A DNA stretch of 64,000 bases from Arthrobacter sp. ISL-48 (lineage in GTDB: Bacteria > Actinomycetota > Actinomycetes > Actinomycetales > Micrococcaceae). A model generated the notes under the pieces. The model was not told where the DNA came from. It searched no databases and was given only the letters and a program-made list of their open reading frames with translations. A program made the position numbers and the translations under genes. The first letter of the stretch is position 1; each line of letters starts with the position of its first letter. Positions 33,024-41,464 of the stretch are shown one piece after another. Location: the NCBI RefSeq assembly GCF_018613805.1, contig NZ_JAGGPL010000009.1, forward strand, positions 1 to 64,000, read 5' to 3'.

Positions 33024-34487
33024 ATGAGCACTAAAGATCTGTCCCAGTCGATCCTGAGGCGCAAGCCCATCGACGACATCGAGGAAGAAAACAAACACAG
33101 CGGACTGTTCAAGTCTCTCGGCCTGTGGCAGCTCACGGCCATCGGCGTTGGCGGCATCATCGGCGTCGGTATCTTTTCCCTCGCCGGGCTCGTTGCCGCC
33201 GGCAGCGGAGACAATCCGGGGGTGGGACCCGCAGTGCTGATCTCGTTCCTGATCGCCGGACTGGCCTCGGCGGCCGCCGCCCTGTCCTACGCAGAGTTCG
33301 CCGGAATGATTCCCCGGGCGGGCTCCGCCTACACCTATGGTTATGTCGCCCTTGGCGAGGTGATCGGTTGGTTCATCGGCTGGGACCTGCTGCTGGAATA
33401 CATCGCCATTGTGGCCGTGGTGGCAATCGGCATCTCGGGCTACTTTGACGCCTTCCTCTCCGGAATCGGCATCCACATGCCCGCCTGGATGACGTCCACT
33501 GTGGACGAAGGCAAGGGAGGCATCATCAACCTCCCCGCCATCCTGGTCTGCCTCCTGGTCACGTGGATCCTCTCCCGAGGCACCAAGGCGTTCGGCAGGT
33601 TCGAACTTGTGGCGGTGGCCATCAAGGTGGTCCTGATCCTGTTTATCATCGGCCTGGGCGTCTTCTACATCGATACCAACAACTACAACCCGTTCATGCC
33701 CAGCGGCTTCGGGCCGGTTGTGGCGGGCTCGGCTACGGTGTTCTTCGCCGTCTTCGGCTACGACGCCATGAGCACAGCCGCAGAGGAGGCCACCGACGGC
33801 AAGAAGCACATGCCCAAGGCCATTGTCCTCTCCCTCATCGTGGCAATGCTCCTGTACGTTGCCGCCACCCTGGTCCTGACCGGAATGCAGAACTACAAGG
33901 ACATCGACCCCAAGGCCGGCTTCGCCTCCGCGTTCAGCAGCGTGGGCCTGCCCGTGATCGCCACCATCATTTCGGTCTTCGCGGTCCTGTCCATCCTCAC
34001 GGTGATGTTGACCTTCCTTCTTGGCGTCACCCGTGTCTGGTTCTCCATGAGCCGCGACGGACTCCTGCCCGGCTGGTTCGCCAAGACGGACCGTCACGGC
34101 ACGCCGCAGCGCGTGACCTGGATCGCCGGCATCACGTCGGCGTTCCTCGCGGGCGTGTTCCCCATCAAGGAAGTGGCTGACCTGACCAATATCGGCATCC
34201 TGGCGGCGTTCGTCGTCGTCTGCCTTTCGGTGATCATCTTCCGTTACAAGAAGCCCGACGCCCCGCGCACCTTCCGGCTTCCGCTGATGCCCCTGGTGCC
34301 AGCTTTCGGCATCCTGTCCTCGGGCTTCCTGATGACCCAGCTTCCGTTCGCTACCTGGGTGCGCTTCGCCGCTTGGCTCGTCATCGGCCTGGCCATTTAC
34401 TTCTTCTACGGCCGCAAGCATTCCCTCATGAATCCAAATAGCCCGCGCCACGAAGAAGCCGTGGAGATGCACCGCCCCGTCCGCTGA
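33024..34487 (+). CDS. APC-family amino acid permease
   Basis: 487 residues from the ATG at 33024, which follows CAGGAG; sequence from 32994 is an unneeded extension. Twelve membrane helices are predicted, with the APC signature TAIGVGGIIGVGIFSLAGLVA, shown in part by GVGGIIGVGIFSLAG in helix 1, and AELSYAEFAGMIPRAGSAYTY as AGMIPRAGSAYTY in helix 3. It resembles the cationic/neutral amino-acid transporters of the CAT type (YfnA-like). It is likely controlled by the divergent LysR protein. A cruciform-like terminator lies 72 bases after the stop. Confidence 0.9.
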   Translation: MSTKDLSQSILRRKPIDDIEEENKHSGLFKSLGLWQLTAIGVGGIIGVGIFSLAGLVAAGSGDNPGVGPAVLISFLIAGLASAAAALSYAEFAGMIPRAGSAYTYGYVALGEVIGWFIGWDLLLEYIAIVAVVAIGISGYFDAFLSGIGIHMPAWMTSTVDEGKGGIINLPAILVCLLVTWILSRGTKAFGRFELVAVAIKVVLILFIIGLGVFYIDTNNYNPFMPSGFGPVVAGSATVFFAVFGYDAMSTAAEEATDGKKHMPKAIVLSLIVAMLLYVAATLVLTGMQNYKDIDPKAGFASAFSSVGLPVIATIISVFAVLSILTVMLTFLLGVTRVWFSMSRDGLLPGWFAKTDRHGTPQRVTWIAGITSAFLAGVFPIKEVADLTNIGILAAFVVVCLSVIIFRYKKPDAPRTFRLPLMPLVPAFGILSSGFLMTQLPFATWVRFAAWLVIGLAIYFFYGRKHSLMNPNSPRHEEAVEMHRPVR

Positions 34488-34497
34488 CCCCGAGCCC

Positions 34498-34742
34498 AAC
34501 GCTCTCGCAGATCCTGCCGGTATTGTCGTAACGCTCTCGCAGATCCTGTGCGATCCTGGCGAACCCTCCCACTCTCATGTGAACTGCCACATGTGCGTGG
34601 GAGGGTTCGCTTTTTAGGCGGCAGGAACTGAGAGAGGGTCGCAGGTAAGGCGGCAGGAACTGAGAGAGGGTCGCAGGAAACTCGACAGGATCTGAGAGAG
34701 GGTCGTAGGAAAGGCGGCAGGATGTGAGAGAGGATCTGCGGG
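34498..34742. repeat. GAGAGAG repeat family, locus 2 (two inverse and four direct units)
   Basis: Two units in inverse orientation (AACGCTCTCGCAGATCCTG at 34498 and 34530, period 32) are followed by the 34559-34610 hairpin and then four direct units with GCAGGAACTGAGAGAGG-like cores starting at about 34621, 34653, 34685 and 34718 (period 32-33). The core and period match the locus near the 5S gene. Repeats vary at a few positions. Between cores are only 10-12 bases, so this is not a CRISPR array. Confidence 0.85.
34559..34615 (+). terminator. Branched terminator hairpin of the amino-acid permease
   Basis: A perfect 14-bp stem, GCGAACCCTCCCAC at 34559-34572 with its complement at 34597-34610, encloses a second 6-bp hairpin (CATGTG / CACATG at 34576-34593). 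Five T residues follow at once. The stem is flanked on both sides by the repeat units. Confidence 0.88.
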
Positions 34743-34828
34743 ATTTATGAACGTTCGGGCGGAAAATTAAAACATTGGGTTCTCTAATCTGTATTGCTTA
34801 GAAAACATCGCTTTATCTTATGTGATCG

Positions 34829-34856
34829 CGGGCTCATACTGATGAATAAGAGCCCG
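34829..34856. promoter_or_regulatory. Inverted repeat upstream of putA
   Basis: CGGGCTC at 34829-34835 and GAGCCCG at 34850-34856 can pair around a 14-base AT-rich loop, about 30 bases before the putA start. It may be an operator or a leader hairpin in the AT-rich putA upstream region (34743-34884). No regulator gene is adjacent. Confidence 0.45.
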
Positions 34857-34884
34857 TACGTCCAGGAAAGAACGAGTACCAGCC

Positions 34885-37800
34885 ATGACCAAAACTGCAA
34901 TGGAGACCGGTGTGAACACCGCGCCGGCAAGCTCCACCGGACGTTCAGATGTTCCCCAGGCGCAGGCCCTGGCGCAGGAGACCATCGAGCTGGTGCGCCA
35001 CTGGCTCACCGAGGCTTCGAAATTTGCTGTTGATGCTTCGGCCGAACAGCTCGCCGGTGTCCTGAAAGACCCGAACGGTTTGGACTTCACCGTAGGGTTC
35101 GTCGACGGCGTCGTCCGTCCCGAAGACCTCCACGTCGCCGCCCGCAACCTCGCCGCCCTGGCCCCCAAGGTTCCGGCCTTCCTGCCGTGGTACATGCGCA
35201 GCGCCGTCAAGCTCGGCGGCACCGTGGCGCCGGTCTTGCCCCAGGTGGTCATCCCGATCGCCCGGCGCGTGCTCCGCGAAATGGTGGGCCACCTGATCGT
35301 GGACGCCACAGACGCCAAGCTGGGCCCGGCCATCGCGAAGATCCGCAAGGACGGCATCAAGCTCAACGTGAACCTCCTGGGCGAGGCCGTGCTGGGCGAA
35401 CACGAGGCCTCCCGCCGGCTCGACGGAACCCACACCCTGCTGGGCCGCCCCGACGTGGACTACGTCTCCATCAAAGTGTCCTCCACCGTGGCTCCGCACT
35501 CTGCCTGGGCGTTCGATGAAGCCGTGGAGCACGTCGTTGAAAAGCTCACCCCGCTCTTCGCCAGGGCCGCCTCTTTCGCTGGCTCCGCCTCGGGCGCTGG
35601 CGGCGGGCAGAAGGCCAAGTTCATCAACCTGGACATGGAGGAATACAAGGACCTGGACATGACCATCGCGGTCTTCACCAGGATCCTGGACAAGCCTGAA
35701 TTCAGGGACCTCGAGGCCGGCATCGTCCTGCAGGCTTACCTCCCGGACGCGCTCTCCGCCATGATCCGCCTCCAGGAGTGGGCCGCTGCCCGCCGCGCCG
35801 ACGGCGGCGCTGCCATCAAGGTGCGCGTAGTGAAGGGCGCCAACCTGCCCATGGAGCACGTCGAGGCCTCCCTTCACGGCTGGCCGCTGGCCACCTGGAA
35901 CAGCAAGCAGGACTCGGACACCAACTACAAGCGGGTCATCAACTACGCCCTCCACCCGGACCGGATCAAGAACATCCGGATCGGCGTGGCCGGCCACAAC
36001 CTCTTTGACATCGCTTTTGCCTGGCTGCTGGCCAAGCAGCGCGGCGTCGAATCCGGCATCGAGTTCGAAATGCTCCTGGGGATGGCCCAGGGCCAGGCCG
36101 AGGCCGTGAAGAAGGACGTCGGCTCGCTGCTCCTGTACACGCCGGTGGTCCACCCGGCCGAGTTCGACGTCGCCATTGCGTACCTGATCCGCCGTCTCGA
36201 AGAGGGCGCCAGCCAGGACAACTTCATGTCCGCGGTCTTTGAACTCGGGGGGAACTCCCCAACCAGCACCGCCTTGTTCGAGCGCGAGAAGCAGCGCTTC
36301 ATCTCCTCCCTCGAAAAGCTCGACGGCGCCGTCCCGCCGCCCAGCCGGCAGCAGAACCGTGCGCTCCGGGCCAGGCAGATGCCCCACAACCACTTCGAGA
36401 ACACACCCGATACCGATCCGTCCCTGCCCGCCAACCGGGACTGGGGCCGCGCCATCCTGGACCGCGTCCCGTCCTCCACCCTGGGCAACGCCTCCGTTGA
36501 GGCCGCAACCATCACCGACGCGGTCACCCTCAACAAGGTGATCGGCACCGCGGTCGAAAAGGGCAAGGCCTGGGGCGCCCTGTCCGGCGACGAGCGCGCC
36601 GAGATCCTGCACCGGGCCGGCGACGTGCTGGAGGCCCGCCGCGCCGACCTCCTCGAGGTCATGGCCAGCGAAACCGGCAAGACCATCGACCAGGGCGACC
36701 CCGAGGTCAGCGAAGCCGTCGACTTTGCGCACTACTATGCGGAATCGGCCCGCCAGCTGGAAAAGGTCGACGGCGCCACGTTCGTTCCAGCAAGGCTCAC
36801 CGTGGTGACCCCGCCGTGGAACTTCCCCGTAGCCATCCCGGCAGGCTCCACCCTCGCGGCACTCGCCGCCGGCTCCGCCGTCGTGATCAAGCCCGCCAAG
36901 CAGGCCCGCCGCAGCGGCGCCGTGATGATCGAAGCGCTGTGGGAGGCAGGCGTCCCGAAGGACGTCCTGACCATGGTGCAGCTGGGCGAGCGGGAACTCG
37001 GCCAGCAGCTGGTCTCCCACCCTGCCGTGGATCGCGTAATCCTAACTGGCGGCTACGAGACGGCGGAACTGTTCCGTTCCTTCCGCAAGGACCTGCCGCT
37101 CCTGGCCGAGACAAGCGGCAAGAACGCCATCATCATTACTCCCAGCGCTGACCTGGACCTCGCGGCCAAGGACGTGGCATACTCCGCGTTCGGGCACGCC
37201 GGCCAGAAGTGCTCTGCGGCCTCACTGGTGATCCTGGTGGGCTCCGTGGCCACGTCCAGGCGCTTCCATAACCAGCTGGTCGACGCTGTCACCTCCCTGA
37301 AGGTGGGCTACCCTCAGGACCCCACCAGCCAGATGGGCCCGATCATCGAGCCCGCCAACGGCAAACTCCTCAACGCCCTCACCACGCTGGGCGACGGCGA
37401 AAACTGGGCGGTGGAGCCGAAGAAACTGGACGATACCGGCCGTCTCTGGAGCCCGGGCGTCCGCTACGGCGTCAGGCGCGGATCCTACTTCCACCTCACC
37501 GAGTTCTTCGGGCCGGTGCTCGGGGTGATGACCGCAGACACGCTGGAGGAGGCCATCGCCATCCAGAACCAGATCGAGTACGGCCTCACCGCCGGCCTCC
37601 ACTCGCTGGCCCCGGATGAGCTGGGCATCTGGCTGGACTCCATCCAGGCCGGCAACCTGTACGTCAACCGCGGCATTACCGGGGCCATCGTGCAGCGGCA
37701 GCCGTTCGGTGGCTGGAAGAAGTCGGCCGTGGGCGCCGGAACCAAGGCAGGGGGGCCCAACTACCTCGCCGGCCTGGGGAACTGGGAAAGCAAAGCGAGC

Positions 37801-38421
37801 ACGGCAGCTGCCGCAGTCACCAACCCTGGTGTCCGCCGGATCCTGAACGCGGCTGCCGTAGCGTTGGAGCCCGCCGGGCTGGAGCAGCTGCAGCGTTCGC
37901 TGGCATCGGATGCCCAAGCCTGGGCTGACGAGTTCGGCACCGCCAGGGATGTTTCCGGGCTCAGCGCGGAACGGAACATCTTCCGCTACCGTGCCCTGCC
38001 CGTGACAGTCCGCCTCTCCGAAGGCGCCCCGCTGGCCCATCTGGCCCGGACAGTGGCCGCCGGTGTGCTGGCGGGCTCCGTCCTGACGATCTCCACCGCC
38101 ATCGAACTTCCCGCCCAGCTGCGCACGGTGTTCACTGGTCTGGATATCGACGTCACGGTGGAGTCCGACGCCGGCTGGCTGGCTTCGGTGGCACGGCTGG
38201 CCGCCGCCGGAAAGCTGTCCGGAGCGCGGATCCGGCTGATCGGCGGGGACACCGCGGCGCTGGCCGAGGCTACCGACGGCCGTCCGGATGTGGCTGTCTA
38301 CGCCCACTTGGTCACGGAGGCCGGGCGGGTGGAACTGCTGCCGTTCCTGCACGAGCAGGCCATCAGCATCACCGCGCACCGCTTCGGTACCCCCAACCAC
38401 CTCTCGAACGCGCTCATTTAG
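34885..38421 (+). CDS. putA: Bifunctional proline dehydrogenase / glutamate-semialdehyde dehydrogenase
   Basis: 1178 residues, oxidising proline to glutamate in two steps. The PRODH half (about 30-480) binds FAD; GIVLQAYLPDAL and YKRVINYALHPDR are conserved. The ALDH half (about 520-1010) has TPPWNFPVAIP, the catalytic Glu in LAETSGKNAII and the catalytic Cys in HAGQKCSAAS, and the NAD-binding fold. A further ~170 residues form the C-terminal domain found in long PutA proteins. There is no N-terminal ribbon-helix-helix, so it cannot autoregulate. GGAAAG is 15 bases before the ATG, a long spacing; a second ATG lies at 34900. A strong terminator follows. Confidence 0.95.
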   Translation: MTKTAMETGVNTAPASSTGRSDVPQAQALAQETIELVRHWLTEASKFAVDASAEQLAGVLKDPNGLDFTVGFVDGVVRPEDLHVAARNLAALAPKVPAFLPWYMRSAVKLGGTVAPVLPQVVIPIARRVLREMVGHLIVDATDAKLGPAIAKIRKDGIKLNVNLLGEAVLGEHEASRRLDGTHTLLGRPDVDYVSIKVSSTVAPHSAWAFDEAVEHVVEKLTPLFARAASFAGSASGAGGGQKAKFINLDMEEYKDLDMTIAVFTRILDKPEFRDLEAGIVLQAYLPDALSAMIRLQEWAAARRADGGAAIKVRVVKGANLPMEHVEASLHGWPLATWNSKQDSDTNYKRVINYALHPDRIKNIRIGVAGHNLFDIAFAWLLAKQRGVESGIEFEMLLGMAQGQAEAVKKDVGSLLLYTPVVHPAEFDVAIAYLIRRLEEGASQDNFMSAVFELGGNSPTSTALFEREKQRFISSLEKLDGAVPPPSRQQNRALRARQMPHNHFENTPDTDPSLPANRDWGRAILDRVPSSTLGNASVEAATITDAVTLNKVIGTAVEKGKAWGALSGDERAEILHRAGDVLEARRADLLEVMASETGKTIDQGDPEVSEAVDFAHYYAESARQLEKVDGATFVPARLTVVTPPWNFPVAIPAGSTLAALAAGSAVVIKPAKQARRSGAVMIEALWEAGVPKDVLTMVQLGERELGQQLVSHPAVDRVILTGGYETAELFRSFRKDLPLLAETSGKNAIIITPSADLDLAAKDVAYSAFGHAGQKCSAASLVILVGSVATSRRFHNQLVDAVTSLKVGYPQDPTSQMGPIIEPANGKLLNALTTLGDGENWAVEPKKLDDTGRLWSPGVRYGVRRGSYFHLTEFFGPVLGVMTADTLEEAIAIQNQIEYGLTAGLHSLAPDELGIWLDSIQAGNLYVNRGITGAIVQRQPFGGWKKSAVGAGTKAGGPNYLAGLGNWESKASTAAAAVTNPGVRRILNAAAVALEPAGLEQLQRSLASDAQAWADEFGTARDVSGLSAERNIFRYRALPVTVRLSEGAPLAHLARTVAAGVLAGSVLTISTAIELPAQLRTVFTGLDIDVTVESDAGWLASVARLAAAGKLSGARIRLIGGDTAALAEATDGRPDVAVYAHLVTEAGRVELLPFLHEQAISITAHRFGTPNHLSNALI

Positions 38422-38448
38422 AACGCCTGGCCAGACATGTAGATGCAG

Positions 38449-38490
38449 GAAGGCCGGGCGGCCACTTCGAGTGGCCGCCCGGCCTTCTTT
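38449..38490 (+). terminator. Terminator after putA
   Basis: Perfect 17-bp stem, GAAGGCCGGGCGGCCAC at 38449-38465 with its complement at 38471-38487, loop TTCGA, then TTT. It begins 27 bases after the putA stop. Confidence 0.93.
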
Positions 38491-38573
38491 GCTGTTGTTC
38501 TTGGTTCGTGTGTTCTTGGTTTGTAGTGCAGTTGGCTCGCGCTGGCTGCGCGGCGACTAGAGACCTGTGGAAA

Positions 38574-38891
38574 TCAGCCCAGATACCAGCCAGGGGGTGA
38601 CCACGACATCGGCACACTGTGGGCGGAAAAATCTTCGCAGCGGGTGCACGTGTAGGCAACCTCGCCCAGAGTCCTCACCACGCCGTCACGCCGGAAGACA
38701 GGCGGGACATAGGACTCAAGGTAGATGAATTCATCGGTGCCGCACTTTTCGCAGGTGGGCTTGCCGACATATTCGGACTCCACGGTGGCGATGCCGGAGC
38801 CGAGGCTGGAATTTCGGGTAGACAGCGGGCGCCCCGTATTGAGCGGGCGTGCATGTGCTGTGTGGAATTGGGTGTTCTTGGCTGTCGTCAT
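38574..38891 (-). CDS. Small zinc-ribbon protein of unknown function
   Basis: 105 residues from the ATG at 38891 (MTTAKNTQFH); an upstream in-frame start at 38984 would add 31 residues without any supporting signal. Two CxxC pairs, CEKC at residues 47-50 and CTRC at 82-85, separated by 31 residues, suggest a zinc ribbon. The N-terminal ~40 residues are polar and probably disordered; the C-terminus ends SWSPPGWYLG. No family is assigned. It lies alone between putA and a LysR gene, with a promoter visible about 90 bases upstream. Confidence 0.65.
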   Translation of the reverse strand: MTTAKNTQFHTAHARPLNTGRPLSTRNSSLGSGIATVESEYVGKPTCEKCGTDEFIYLESYVPPVFRRDGVVRTLGEVAYTCTRCEDFSAHSVPMSWSPPGWYLG

Positions 38892-38979
38892 TGGCTGCCT
38901 ATCCCGAGCACGGCCAGCCCATGGGCTGCAAGGCGTGCTCGTATCGTTGAACGGCCCTCTGCTTGACCCATGGGAAATC

Positions 38980-39008
38980 AGCATAGTTTATGCGGACATC
39001 TTCTTCAA
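38980..39008 (-). promoter_or_regulatory. Promoter for the zinc-ribbon gene
   Basis: On the minus strand, TTGAAG (complement of 39003-39008) and TATGCT (complement of 38980-38985) are separated by 17 bases. The expected transcript would start near 38973, about 80 bases before the 38891 start codon. Confidence 0.5.
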
Positions 39009-39075
39009 TGTTTTGGCTGGCCTCCGCCGCAGGCCGGACGCCCCACAGCTGAGGCACACACCTACTGCCGCTGCG

Positions 39076-39930
39076 TCAGGCAGACTTCTTCAGGTTCCTG
39101 CCGACAATGGCCTGGGTCAGGGCGTCGATTACCTCAGCGTTGGCCAGCGGGTTGCGGATCAGGGTGAAGTCGACGTCCCCTACCGGCGGCAGGTCGAACC
39201 GGCGGGTGATGATCTTGAGGTCTTCCGGCACCAGCGACGACGGCATGACGGCCACACCGATGCCCGCCCGTACCGCCGCAAGGACGCCACTGATCTGCCG
39301 GGTGGTGCACGTGATCCGCCAGGTCCGGCCGTGTGATTCCAAGGCGTCGATGGCCAGCTTCCGGCTGAGGCTGGGGGAGGGGTAGGCGATCAGCGGCACG
39401 GGATTTCCGGGCTCCAACGAGGTCTGCTCCAGGCCCACCCAGGAGAAGGAATCGTGCTGCACCACGGTGCCGTCCTTGACTCCGGCCACCCATTTCACAA
39501 AGACCAGGTCCAGCTGACCGGCGTTGAGCTTCTTGTACAGCTGATCGCTCTGGCCGACCGTGAGCTCAAGGTTGATCTGGGGGTAGATCTGCCGGAACTC
39601 ACGCAGGATCCGGGGCAGGCCGGTGATGGCGAGGTCATCGGCGGTGCCGAACCGCAGCCGGCCGCGCATGGCGGAACCGGAGAAATATCGCGAGGCGGCG
39701 TCATGTGCCGAAAGGATGCTGCGGGCGAACCCCGCCATGGCGTCGCCGTTGTCCGTCAGCCTGACGTCCCGGGTATCCCGGGTGATCAGGACACGCTTGG
39801 CGGCTGCCTCGAGTTTCCGGACGTGCTGGCTGATGGTTGGCTGCGCCAGCCCCAGCCGCTCGGCCGCTTTGGTGAAACTCAGTGTCTCGGCCACGGCCAG
39901 GAAGGAGCGGAGCTGGGTAGGTTCAAACAC
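39076..39930 (-). CDS. LysR-family transcriptional regulator
   Basis: 284 residues from the GTG at 39930 (MFEPTQLRSFLAVAETLSF in translation), with GGAG 7 bases upstream. The helix-turn-helix is TKAAERLGLAQPTISQHVRK at about residues 20-39. The effector domain starts near residue 90. It is divergent from the MFS exporter gene. A 17-base palindrome and a TAGGC-N7-GCCTA repeat lie between them. Most likely it regulates that exporter in response to its substrate. Confidence 0.92.
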   Translation of the reverse strand: MFEPTQLRSFLAVAETLSFTKAAERLGLAQPTISQHVRKLEAAAKRVLITRDTRDVRLTDNGDAMAGFARSILSAHDAASRYFSGSAMRGRLRFGTADDLAITGLPRILREFRQIYPQINLELTVGQSDQLYKKLNAGQLDLVFVKWVAGVKDGTVVQHDSFSWVGLEQTSLEPGNPVPLIAYPSPSLSRKLAIDALESHGRTWRITCTTRQISGVLAAVRAGIGVAVMPSSLVPEDLKIITRRFDLPPVGDVDFTLIRNPLANAEVIDALTQAIVGRNLKKSA

Positions 39931-39981
39931 GGTGGAACTCCATCGGCTGCCGGGACGGTGGACAGGTCTTGGTGCAGGTGT

Positions 39982-40022
39982 CATTGCATATTGCAATGCG
40001 AGTTATAGGCACAATACGCCTA
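39982..40022. promoter_or_regulatory. Palindromic operator between LysR and MFS genes
   Basis: CATTGCATATTGCAATG at 39982-39998 is a perfect palindrome around TAT. TAGGC-N7-GCCTA at 40006-40022 is a second inverted repeat with the T-N11-A spacing class of LysR sites. Both lie in the 160-base region between the divergent genes. Confidence 0.65.
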
Positions 40023-40090
40023 CATAATCGTGCGGGACCAGCTTAGCGTTAAGGGCATTCCAGCCCGCCCGCTTACTTGAGGACACCCCT

Positions 40091-41458
40091 GTGGCACCCC
40101 CACCGCCGTCGTCGGCAACCGTCAGCCAGCCCGTCATCGACTCCGCTTCCTCCCAAACCCAACCCCTGGCCGTCGTGAGTGAACACCTTCCATGGAGGCA
40201 CACGTTCATCTCCCTGAGGGTTCCCAACTTCCGCATCTTCGCCATCGGGCATTTTGTGGCCGTGATCGCGGTCTGGATGCAGCGCATTGCCCAGGACTGG
40301 ATGGTCCTGGAGCTGTCCGGCTCCGTCACAGCGGTGGGCATCACCGTGGCGCTTCAGTTCATGCCGTCGCTCTTCCTGGGACCGTGGGCAGGCATGATGG
40401 CGGACCGGTTCGCCAAGCGGAAGATCCTGATCCTGTGCCAGTGCCTGGCCGGAGTCCTCGCGGCAGCACTCGCCACCCTGTCACTCAGCGGCATGGTTGA
40501 AGTCTGGCACGTGTACGTCATCGCATTGGTGCTGGGCCTGGTCACCGTGCTGGACCAGCCGGCCCGCCAGGTGTTCGTCAACGAGCTCGTGGGACCCAAG
40601 TACCTGCGCAACGCCATCAGCGTCAACTCCACTACGTTCCAGCTGGGCGGCCTGATCGGTCCGGCCCTGGCGGGACTCCTGCTCACGGCAGTCGGAGCCG
40701 GCTGGGCCTTCGCCGCGAACGCCATCGCCTGCTGTTCCACCGTCACCATGTTGCTGATCCTGCGCAAAGACCAGCTGTTTGTCAGCACGCCCGCCCCCAA
40801 GCGGAAGGGGATGCTGCGCGAGGGCCTGCGGTACGCGCTGAGCAAACCCACGATTTACTGGCCGTGGCTGATGGCTGGCTTCATCGCGGTATTTGCCATG
40901 AGCCTTCCGGTCCTGCTGGCAGCCTATGCGGACCACGTGTTCGACGTCGGCGCCGGCGGGTACGGACTGCTCAACGCCCTGGTTGCCCTGGGGGCCCTGA
41001 CCGGTGCGGTCGCGTCCACCAGGCGCCGGCAGCTGCGGCTCCGCTCCGTGGTGTTCTGTGCCGGGATGTACGGCGCCATGCTGTGCCTGGCCGCATTCGC
41101 GCCGTCCATGCCGGTCTTCGGCGCTGTGATGGTGCTGTCCGGATTCTGGTGCCTGATGTTCCTCACCGGCTCCAACCAGCTGGTCCAGATCAGCTCCAAC
41201 ATGGGGATCCGCGGCCGGGTCATGAGCCTGTACATCATGGTGCTGATCGGAGGGCAGGCCATCGGCGGACCGATGCTCGGCTGGATCGCCGAGCACGTAA
41301 ACCCGCACGTGGCCCTGCTGGTTTCGGGCGGCGTGCCGGCGCTCGCTGCGCTGACTGTCGCCGTCGTACTCGCCCGGAAGGGTGCGCTGCTGCTCAAAGT
41401 CGATCTGAAGGATCGCCGCCGCCCGCTGAGGATCGTCAGCAGGGCGGCAGCAGCCTAA
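40091..41458 (+). CDS. MFS transporter (DHA-type exporter)
   Basis: 455 residues from a GTG start with GAGGA 8 bases upstream. Twelve membrane helices are expected; MFS motif A is visible as GPWAGMMADRFAKRKIL after helix 2. A ~40-residue soluble N-terminus precedes helix 1. It resembles the EntS / MFS_3 exporters and drug-efflux proteins; the substrate is unknown. The adjacent divergent LysR gene and palindromic operator suggest substrate-induced expression. It ends 6 bases before the convergent gene. Confidence 0.88.
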   Translation: MAPPPPSSATVSQPVIDSASSQTQPLAVVSEHLPWRHTFISLRVPNFRIFAIGHFVAVIAVWMQRIAQDWMVLELSGSVTAVGITVALQFMPSLFLGPWAGMMADRFAKRKILILCQCLAGVLAAALATLSLSGMVEVWHVYVIALVLGLVTVLDQPARQVFVNELVGPKYLRNAISVNSTTFQLGGLIGPALAGLLLTAVGAGWAFAANAIACCSTVTMLLILRKDQLFVSTPAPKRKGMLREGLRYALSKPTIYWPWLMAGFIAVFAMSLPVLLAAYADHVFDVGAGGYGLLNALVALGALTGAVASTRRRQLRLRSVVFCAGMYGAMLCLAAFAPSMPVFGAVMVLSGFWCLMFLTGSNQLVQISSNMGIRGRVMSLYIMVLIGGQAIGGPMLGWIAEHVNPHVALLVSGGVPALAALTVAVVLARKGALLLKVDLKDRRRPLRIVSRAAAA

Positions 41459-41464
41459 GAGTGC

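Noticed and set aside
32919..34499. A 526-residue minus-strand frame opposite the amino-acid permease
   Set aside because: Translation is His/Asp/Gly/Gln-rich, the usual antisense pattern of a GC-rich membrane gene, and the permease frame has clear motifs.
34618..34742. CRISPR array from the four regularly spaced units
   Set aside because: Only 10-12 variable bases separate the cores, the cores themselves vary, and no cas gene is nearby. Inverse units on the other side also do not fit.
34945..37020. A 691-residue reading frame on the minus strand within putA
   Set aside because: It is an antisense shadow of a strongly conserved GC-rich gene; its translation shows only low-complexity Gly/Ala/Val sequence and no family motif.
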